Shown here: positions 24,478 to 29,464 of the stretch, in pieces
How the letters are laid out: every line of letters begins with the position of its first letter
How positions within the stretch are numbered: the stretch's first letter is position 1
Assembly: GCA_036656795.1 (NCBI GenBank)
Contig: JAVXHR010000022.1
Coordinates: forward strand, 1-29,464
Direction: 5' to 3'
DNA length: 29,464 nt
DNA from: CAUPWF01 sp036656795
GTDB taxonomy: Bacteria; Bacillota; Clostridia; Lachnospirales; Lachnospiraceae
Made by a program: the position numbers and the translations under genes
Notes under the pieces: generated by a model
The model's input: the letters and a program-made list of their open reading frames with translations, nothing else
What the model was told of the DNA's origin: nothing
Database searches by the model: none

Positions 24478-25589
24478 CTCTTTTTCTCCCTTTCTGAGCT
24501 CTCCTCAAATTGTAAAAAATGAATCTGCTTTGTTACCATTAGTGCAATTTTAAATGTTAGTGCATCTTCGAATATCCGCACATCTAACCCTGTTTGTTTC
24601 TGTATTTTTTCAAGTCTATATACTAAAGTGTTTCTATGGACATATAATTGTCTCGCAGTCTCTGATACATTTAAATTGTTATCAAAAAATTTATGAACTG
24701 CCATTAAAGTTTCTTCATCAAATTGATTGATATCTTTTCCGGCCAATACTTCTTTTAAGAACATCTCACAAAGGGATGCCGGAATCTGATGAATCAATCG
24801 TCCAATTCCAAGTTCACTATACGCAAGTACATTACGTTCCACATAGAATATTCGCCCTACATTCAAAGCCATAATTGCTTCTTTATAAGATTTTGACACT
24901 TCCTTTAAATCATCAACAATCGTTCCATATGAGACTCGGACCTGAATCATAGCCTCTGCACTTAGGGTATCCGCAATCGTCAATGCCGTCTGGCGAATTT
25001 CCTCATATCCTTCTGTTGTTTCTAATGTTTTAACAAAGATAATATGATGTTCATCAATTGCCGTAATAACATCTTTGGGACTAGTAGCATAGAGTCCCTT
25101 TAAAGTTTCCATAACAATGGAATCTCCCTCTTTTTTTGGTTCTACCAGCAAAACAACTCGATGCACTTCCAGCGGAATATTTAGATTCTTTGCTTTATTA
25201 TAGATATCCACCGAAAGAAATTGGTCTAATAATAGATTCTGCATAAAACGATTCTTATCCAATCGTTCCCGATACGCAATCAGCAAATTCTCCAATTGAC
25301 TGACACAAAGCCTGCCTACAACCTGTGCTTCATGTTCCAGACCATGTATCGCTAAGACATATACTGGATTCTCATCTTCCCAAACCCCAAAGAGCGCCAG
25401 TTTTTTTAGAATTAAGCTTCCCTCCATTGGTTTTACTTGAATATAAGAAAGAATACGCTCCTTATCTGCTAGTGCAACCGCCATTGTTTCTACTACACAT
25501 CTTTGCTTCATATTCCACAACGATACTTCTGCTCCGGTAATATCTTTTATTTCTTTTATGGCTTTTTGTAGTACTTGATTTGATAACAC
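24474..25589 (-). CDS. PucR/CdaR-family transcriptional regulator
   Basis: A 371-residue one-component regulator. The C-terminal helix-turn-helix of the PucR/CdaR type is clear (NLNVSETARQLYVHRNTLVY, roughly residues 309-330). The central region resembles the CdaR GGDEF-like domain, and the N-terminal ~120 residues are the probable sensor. Members of the family respond to sugar diacids, purine or amino-acid catabolites. The start is GTG 25589 after AAGGG. It is translationally coupled to the hydratase, so the hydratase is its most likely target and the effector may be that enzyme's substrate (inference). Confidence 0.87.
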   Translation of the reverse strand: MLSNQVLQKAIKEIKDITGAEVSLWNMKQRCVVETMAVALADKERILSYIQVKPMEGSLILKKLALFGVWEDENPVYVLAIHGLEHEAQVVGRLCVSQLENLLIAYRERLDKNRFMQNLLLDQFLSVDIYNKAKNLNIPLEVHRVVLLVEPKKEGDSIVMETLKGLYATSPKDVITAIDEHHIIFVKTLETTEGYEEIRQTALTIADTLSAEAMIQVRVSYGTIVDDLKEVSKSYKEAIMALNVGRIFYVERNVLAYSELGIGRLIHQIPASLCEMFLKEVLAGKDINQFDEETLMAVHKFFDNNLNVSETARQLYVHRNTLVYRLEKIQKQTGLDVRIFEDALTFKIALMVTKQIHFLQFEESSEREKKR

Positions 25590-25622
25590 AGCATCACACC
25601 CTTTTCTTTCATTCTTGTTCCT

Positions 25623-25636
25623 ATTTTAACATGTTA
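25623..25636 (-). promoter_or_regulatory. possible -10 with overlapping palindromic operator
   Basis: The 10-base perfect palindrome TAACATGTTA (25627-25636) overlaps a minus-strand TAAAAT (25623-25628), 34 bases upstream of the regulator start. No convincing -35 is seen. It could be an autoregulatory site for the PucR-type protein. Confidence 0.3.
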
Positions 25637-25711
25637 GACAACAAAAGGGCACCTCCTCTTTTACAGATTCAGTGACCCCCCTGTTTCAAAGCAGATGCTT
25701 GGACTCCACTT

Positions 25712-27061
25712 CTACAATCTTTTTAATAATTCTTCTCGTTCTTTTTCAAATCCGGGTTTTCCAAGGAGGGCAAACATATTCTTCTTGTAACTCTCTACCC
25801 CCGGCTGGTCAAATGGATTTACCCCTGATACATATCCGCTTATTCCACACGCAAATTCGAAGAAATACATTAGTTGACCAAGATAAAATTCATTTTGTTT
25901 CGGAATATGAACCATTAAATTCGGTACATTTCCATCAGTGTGTGCTAAAATCGTCCCATTCATTGCACTCTTATTAATAAAATCCACGCTTTTCCCTGCA
26001 AGATAATTCAATCCATCTAAATCTACCGGTTCCTCTTCTATCAATAATTCTTCCGTCGATTCTTCTATATCCAAAACCGTTTCAAACATAATTCGACTGC
26101 CATCTTGTATAAATTGTCCCATAGAATGAAGATCCGTAGTAAGATCTACCGATGCCGGTAATATTCCTTTTTGATCTTTGCCCTCACTCTCTCCATATAA
26201 CTGTTTCCACCATTCAGCTACATAATGAAGACTTGGCTCATAATTGGCAAGAATCTCAACACTTTTTCCTTTTCGATGCAATATGTTACGAATTGCTGCA
26301 TACTGCAATGCATCATTTTGCGCAAAATTCTGTTCTAACGCTTCTGTTCTTCCTGCCTGGGCTCCTTTCATTAATTGTTCAATATCCGCACCACTTACCG
26401 CAATTGGAAGAAGTCCTACTGCTGTGAGTACCGAAAAACGTCCCCCCACATCATCCGGAACAACAAACGTCTCATAGCCTTCTTGGGTTGCAAGATTCTT
26501 CAATGCCCCTTTCGCTTTGTCTGTTGTGGCATAAATTCTTTTTCCGGCCTCTGATTTTCCGTATTTCTTTTCCAGCTTATCCTTTAAAACACGAAATGCA
26601 ATTGCCGGTTCTGTAGTCGTTCCTGATTTTGAAATCATATTTACAGAGAAGTCACGTTCTCCAATAACATCCATAAGATGTTTTAGATATGTACTGCTAA
26701 TATTATTTCCCACATAATATATCTCCGGAGTTTTACGAATCTCCTTTGGAATCATATTATAAAAATTATGTCTTAAAAATTCGATTGCTGCTCGCGCACC
26801 TAAGTAAGAACCACCAATGCCAATAACTAATAACACATCTGAGTCTTGCTGAATCTTTTGAGCCGCCTTTTGAATCTGTGCAAATTCTTCTTTATCATAA
26901 TCTATTGGCAAGTCAACCCAGCCAAGGAAATCATTCCCTGCCCCATCTTTGCTTTGTAACGTTTCTTTCGCTGCCATTACCAATTTACTCATATACTCCA
27001 CTTCATGTTCCGCAAAAAATGTACTCGCTTTTGAATAATCAAATGTTACTTTATTCGTCAT
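25712..27061 (-). CDS. pgi: Pgi, glucose-6-phosphate isomerase
   Basis: Interconverts glucose-6-phosphate and fructose-6-phosphate in glycolysis and gluconeogenesis. The 449-residue protein is the short Firmicutes form. Visible signatures are LVIGIGGSYLGARAAIEFL, ISKSGTTTEPAIAFR (phosphate-binding Ser/Thr loop), DVGGRFSVLTAVGLLP (PGI signature 1), LHSMGQFIQDG and, near the C-terminus, NPFDQPGVESYKKNMF (signature 2 region). AAAGGAAGTG precedes the ATG. It has its own sigma-A promoter and no coupled neighbours. Confidence 0.97.
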   Translation of the reverse strand: MTNKVTFDYSKASTFFAEHEVEYMSKLVMAAKETLQSKDGAGNDFLGWVDLPIDYDKEEFAQIQKAAQKIQQDSDVLLVIGIGGSYLGARAAIEFLRHNFYNMIPKEIRKTPEIYYVGNNISSTYLKHLMDVIGERDFSVNMISKSGTTTEPAIAFRVLKDKLEKKYGKSEAGKRIYATTDKAKGALKNLATQEGYETFVVPDDVGGRFSVLTAVGLLPIAVSGADIEQLMKGAQAGRTEALEQNFAQNDALQYAAIRNILHRKGKSVEILANYEPSLHYVAEWWKQLYGESEGKDQKGILPASVDLTTDLHSMGQFIQDGSRIMFETVLDIEESTEELLIEEEPVDLDGLNYLAGKSVDFINKSAMNGTILAHTDGNVPNLMVHIPKQNEFYLGQLMYFFEFACGISGYVSGVNPFDQPGVESYKKNMFALLGKPGFEKEREELLKRL

Positions 27062-27100
27062 GATAACACTTCCTTTCTATATGCTTCCAATATCTCTTAT

Positions 27101-27129
27101 AGTTTATCAAAAGCGCACCCGTTTATCAA
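27101..27129 (-). promoter_or_regulatory. promoter of pgi
   Basis: On the minus strand, TTGATA (27124-27129) and TAAACT (27101-27106) are 17 bases apart; the -35 overlaps the stop codon of the upstream gene. Confidence 0.65.
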
Positions 27130-27959
27130 GCCAAAAACTCTTCTAATATTTCTCGAATCATAACAATCTGTGGTTCAGGCACTTCCTTTGGCTCCTGGGT
27201 TGGCATAATTTCTGGAATTTTCATCGGTTTTGAAATCCTCTCCGGTTCTTGAATCGGTTCCGGTTCCTTTATTGGTTCTGGTATTATAATTGGCTCCGGC
27301 TCTTGAATCGGTTCCGGCATTATAATTGGCTCCGGTTCTTGAATTGGTTCCAGTATTATATTCGGCTCCTTTATTGGTTCCTGCTGTTCTTCTTGATGTA
27401 CCATTACTTGAATTGGTACAGACGCCTCTCGCTTATATGTTTTTACATATCGATGCGCACAGACATTTTCCAGATAATCTACCATATAAGTATGTGCTAC
27501 CTGTATTTGATCGCTCTCACTAAACATCAAATAGCCAAGTAGTAAGAACACCATTCCAATTCCACCAAATGCCCCATACCAGAGAACCGCTTCGTCCATT
27601 CCATATACTCCATATCTTACACACGCCCCTAATAACCCTATGACACCACAAAGCCATATCATTTGCTTTTCTATTTGACGCCATGTGTGTAGATATAATC
27701 CACATACTTTATATTCATATATATACTTGTCCACAAATGCATCTACATTCTCCACCTTGTCACTAATCATACAAGTGTGTTCAAATTTCGCTCTTACTAA
27801 GCGCATAAGCGGATGAGGACTTTTATTCATCACGCTTGCTGCCTTTACAATCTGTTTTAAAGTAAGAACCGCAATCACTTTGCTTACAATTCCCAATCCC
27901 ATAACCACCCCCAACAGATAGAATACGATGTGTTGGTTCATAAATGTCTCTAATATCAT
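27126..27959 (-). CDS. membrane protein with Pro/Glu repeat tail, unknown function
   Basis: I do not recognise a named family. The 277-residue protein has three hydrophobic segments (about 11-31, 101-118, 124-145) separated by a ~70-residue polar region containing a Cys/Lys-rich helix-like part. A charged linker follows, then a low-complexity tail (193-263) made of EPIQEPEPII(M/I)P-like units of 10-12 residues, and a short conserved-looking end IREILEEFLA. The overall layout (membrane anchor plus PxEP tail) resembles proteins whose tail spans or binds something outside or beside the membrane. AGGAGG lies eight bases before the ATG. Its gene lies downstream of mtnN on the same strand. Confidence 0.75.
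   Translation of the reverse strand: MILETFMNQHIVFYLLGVVMGLGIVSKVIAVLTLKQIVKAASVMNKSPHPLMRLVRAKFEHTCMISDKVENVDAFVDKYIYEYKVCGLYLHTWRQIEKQMIWLCGVIGLLGACVRYGVYGMDEAVLWYGAFGGIGMVFLLLGYLMFSESDQIQVAHTYMVDYLENVCAHRYVKTYKREASVPIQVMVHQEEQQEPIKEPNIILEPIQEPEPIIMPEPIQEPEPIIIPEPIKEPEPIQEPERISKPMKIPEIMPTQEPKEVPEPQIVMIREILEEFLA
27171..27383 (-). repeat. tandem repeats coding the Pro/Glu tail
   Basis: The DNA encoding residues 193-263 of the membrane protein consists of imperfect units near 36 bases; on the plus strand GGTTCC, TTGAATCGGTTCCGG and TATTATAATTGGCTCC recur several times. Such arrays commonly vary in copy number between strains. Confidence 0.8.
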
Positions 27960-28085
27960 AAAAGAGTCCTCCTTCTCATAAATGTACCATCATTATAGCG
28001 CACTTAGAAGCGTATGGACTCTTCAATCGTTCTACATATTCTTACACTGGCCACGAAATATCAAACTTTTTTGTCGATATTTTTT

Positions 28086-28778
28086 CTAGATTCTTGGCAA
28101 CAAATTTTGGACCAACTTCACAGAATGGGTAATTGCCTGCTTCTCAAAGGTTGGATAATCTACCGTAGCACTATTGTCAGCTTTATCCGAAATAGCACGA
28201 ATAATGACATACGATATCTTATTTAGATAGGCCACATGTGCAATTGCTGCCCCTTCCATCTCTGCACAAAGTGCATTAAAATGTTCGACTATATGTTCCT
28301 TTACTTCTGTCGATGCAACAAACTGGTCACCGCTTACCACCCGACCAACAAAGGTATGAATATCTGGGTTGCACTCTTCATTTGCTGCTTTTGCTTGTTC
28401 CACAAGATGCTTATCCGCCGGAAATGACAACGTATCCATACGAGGGACTTGTCCCAATGCATCTCCAAATAGCGTTGCATCCATATCATGATGTAACGCA
28501 TCTGTAGATATCACCATATCCCCAATATTGATTCTTGCATCTAACGAACCTGCAATCCCGGTATTAATTAATGTATCTACCTGAAATTTATCAATTAATA
28601 TCTGGGCACAAATGGCTGCATTAACCTTTCCAATTCCACTTCGTACAATTACTACTTGTTTTCCACATAGCTTTCCTTTGCAAAATAACATTCCTGCCTG
28701 TTCGTATTGTTCTTCCGTCTCCATACGTTCCTTTAATACTACTATTTCTTCTTCCATTGCTCCTATAATTCCAATCAT
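28086..28778 (-). CDS. mtnN: MtnN, 5'-methylthioadenosine/S-adenosylhomocysteine nucleosidase
   Basis: Cleaves methylthioadenosine and S-adenosylhomocysteine to adenine plus a thioribose product, feeding methionine salvage and removing methyltransferase inhibitors. The 230-residue length is exactly typical. Catalytic features are GAMEEEI at the N-terminus (Glu12 equivalent), SGIGKVNAA, NTGIAGSL, CAEMEGAAIAHVA (binding Glu) and IRAISDKAD (catalytic Asp). AAAGAGG precedes the ATG and a good promoter lies upstream. No luxS or other cycle gene is in the window. Confidence 0.96.
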   Translation of the reverse strand: MIGIIGAMEEEIVVLKERMETEEQYEQAGMLFCKGKLCGKQVVIVRSGIGKVNAAICAQILIDKFQVDTLINTGIAGSLDARINIGDMVISTDALHHDMDATLFGDALGQVPRMDTLSFPADKHLVEQAKAANEECNPDIHTFVGRVVSGDQFVASTEVKEHIVEHFNALCAEMEGAAIAHVAYLNKISYVIIRAISDKADNSATVDYPTFEKQAITHSVKLVQNLLPRI

Positions 28779-28846
28779 ATGCTACCTCTTTCTTTATCAT
28801 TGTATAACTGTGTATCCCATACTTTGTTCTTCTACTTTCCAATAAG

Positions 28847-28875
28847 AGTATACCATAAATGTTCTTTTTTGTCGG
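28847..28875 (-). promoter_or_regulatory. promoter of mtnN
   Basis: On the minus strand, CCGACA (28870-28875) and TATACT (28847-28852) are 17 bases apart, with a TGG extended -10. Confidence 0.6.
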
Positions 28876-28925
28876 AGTGTTTTTCATGAAAAATCTCGTT
28901 CTGTCTAGTATTTTTTCATTGTGTT

Positions 28926-28934
28926 TGTTATAAT
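28926..28934 (+). promoter_or_regulatory. extended -10 promoter of the TSCPD gene
   Basis: TGTTATAAT is a perfect extended -10; the -35 region is weak. The start near 28941 is about 20 bases ahead of the ATG. Confidence 0.55.
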
Positions 28935-28960
28935 GTGGAACAAAAGGAGGTGCGATAAGA

Positions 28961-29203
28961 ATGGAATACATTACACATGGCGTATGTTCAAAAAAAATTA
29001 TCTTTGACGTCAAAGATGATATTATACAGGCAGTAGAATTTATCGGCGGATGTGCCGGCAATACACAAGGAGTTGCACGACTGGTTACAGGAATGAGTGT
29101 GGATGAGGCAATTTCTAAACTGGAAGGCATTCGATGTGGTTTTAAAAACACTTCATGCCCGGACCAGTTGGCGAAAGCATTAAAAGAAACTACAGGCAGA
29201 TAA
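28961..29203 (+). CDS. small TSCPD-domain protein (TIGR03905-like)
   Basis: An 80-residue protein with the family-naming motif TSCPD at residues 64-68 (NTSCPDQLAKAL) and the upstream GGCAGNTQG (29-37). The same domain ends some ribonucleotide reductases, where its cysteines may bind a metal; here it stands alone, as in the TIGR03905 group of Clostridia. Four Cys (9, 31, 59, 66) could form a metal site (inference). Function is unknown. A very strong AAAGGAGGTG site precedes the ATG. Monocistronic and divergent from mtnN. Confidence 0.88.
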   Translation: MEYITHGVCSKKIIFDVKDDIIQAVEFIGGCAGNTQGVARLVTGMSVDEAISKLEGIRCGFKNTSCPDQLAKALKETTGR

Positions 29204-29226
29204 TACCGTTGTTTGCTAAAAGATAA

Positions 29227-29276
29227 GACAAAGCACTGTCCCCAAGGTTTGTATACCCCGGTGGCAGTGCTTTGTC
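29227..29276. terminator. 12-bp hairpin, probable terminator
   Basis: GACAAAGCACTG (29227-29238) pairs perfectly with CAGTGCTTTGTC (29265-29276). The stem starts 24 bases after the TSCPD stop, but on the plus strand no T-run follows; on the minus strand the stem is followed by TTATCTTTT, so it may serve a transcript coming from the right edge. Confidence 0.55.
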
Positions 29277-29296
29277 GTATCAGCTTTTATAGTTCT

Positions 29297-29442
29297 CTCA
29301 GAAGAACTCGTGTAGCCATTACACCTGTATCCTGCGCATTATGCGCGACGTGTGGCGTCTCAGTTGTTAGGTCTTAATTGCTATTAATAGTTACAACTCT
29401 TTAAATGGTACAAACTGTAATGGCTACAAGAATTCTTCTAAG
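29297..29442 (-). other. structured element bounded by a 27-base inverted repeat
   Basis: Positions 29297-29323 and 29416-29442 are inverted copies differing at three bases. Between them are further hairpins: GCGCAT-T-ATGCGC (29334-29346), GACG/CGTC (29347-29359) and AGTTGT/ACAACT (29362-29398). Read as minus-strand RNA, two of the three mismatches become G-U pairs; as plus-strand RNA they become C-A mismatches. This favours a minus-strand transcript, possibly ending at the 29227-29276 hairpin. I recognise no known RNA family. The 29204-29464 stretch holds no supported gene. Confidence 0.45.
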
Positions 29443-29464
29443 ATACTTACTTTCTAGATATAAA

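Noticed and set aside
28045..28092. AAATATC/GATATTT hairpin with trailing T on the plus strand near the mtnN stop.
   Set aside because: The T-run is on the strand opposite to both neighbouring genes, so it would not terminate either transcript.
29261..29377. Plus-strand small frame with a Cys-rich end (VSCALCATCG), which looked like a possible peptide precursor.
   Set aside because: No ribosome binding site, only GTG starts, and the frame runs through the hairpin arms; it is more likely a by-product of the structured DNA.
29297..29442. Retron msr-msd or integron attC-like element suggested by the long inverted repeat and a GTTAGGT heptamer.
   Set aside because: No reverse transcriptase or integrase is visible, the heptamer has no properly placed partner, and G-U asymmetry favours a plain minus-strand RNA.
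29401..29464. Open minus-strand frame entering from the right edge and ending in TAA (20 codons visible).
   Set aside because: Too short to separate from chance, and it overlaps one arm of the inverted repeat; it could be the C-terminus of a gene beyond the window but cannot be supported here.

Overview
The window is about 29.5 kb of ordinary-looking chromosome from a low-GC, Gram-positive anaerobe, most likely a member of the Lachnospiraceae (Clostridia). This placement is inferred from the A+T-rich composition, strong AGGAGG-type ribosome binding sites and sigma-A-like promoters. The gene content agrees: a catalytic/regulatory GlgC-GlgD pair, SpoVG, a DnaD/DnaC helicase-loading pair, a long atypical PRPP synthetase, a stand-alone AlaX and a ProXp-type deacylase. 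I see no prophage, transposase, CRISPR array, rRNA or tRNA. Genes are tightly packed and nothing looks recently transferred.

Layout, left to right. (1) 1-2 kb: an RluA-type pseudouridine synthase (-) diverges from a CaCA cation exchanger (+) that sits behind a yybP-ykoY (Mn2+) riboswitch with its own terminator. (2) 2-4.8 kb (-): glgC-glgD-spoVG, with a 4-bp glgC/glgD overlap. (3) 4.85-9.7 kb (+): murC, then three DnaA-box-like sites, then dnaD-like, dnaC-like and prs; the prs terminator lies inside the convergent neighbour. (4) 9.6-15.1 kb (-): an SbcD-like nuclease with a short YhaN/SbcC-like ATPase carrying two central membrane segments, asnS, and an MFS transporter. (5) 15.1-15.8 kb (+): queT behind a preQ1-I riboswitch. 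(6) 15.8-18.7 kb (-): argS-alaX, divergent from nfo and proX (+, 18.8-20.3 kb). (7) 20.3-28.8 kb (-): a membrane-anchored beta-propeller protein, an aconitase-family hydratase overlapping its PucR/CdaR-type regulator, pgi, a membrane protein with a Pro/Glu repeat tail, and mtnN. (8) 28.9-29.46 kb: a small TSCPD-domain protein (+), followed by a strongly structured non-coding stretch running to the window edge.

Several neighbours make functional sense together: the glycogen-synthesis pair with a sporulation-stage regulator; the helicase loaders with nucleotide-precursor synthesis and possible DnaA control; the nuclease/ATPase DNA-repair pair; argS with two tRNA trans-editing enzymes close by; and riboswitch-controlled metal and queuosine-precursor transport. 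I did not find a clear new multi-gene system. The least explained items are the structured element at 29.3-29.44 kb, the hairpin elements sharing a GGGGAC/GGGTGTT-like motif at 12.3, 22.15 and 29.2 kb, the short membrane-spanning YhaN-like protein, and the hydratase/PucR pair.
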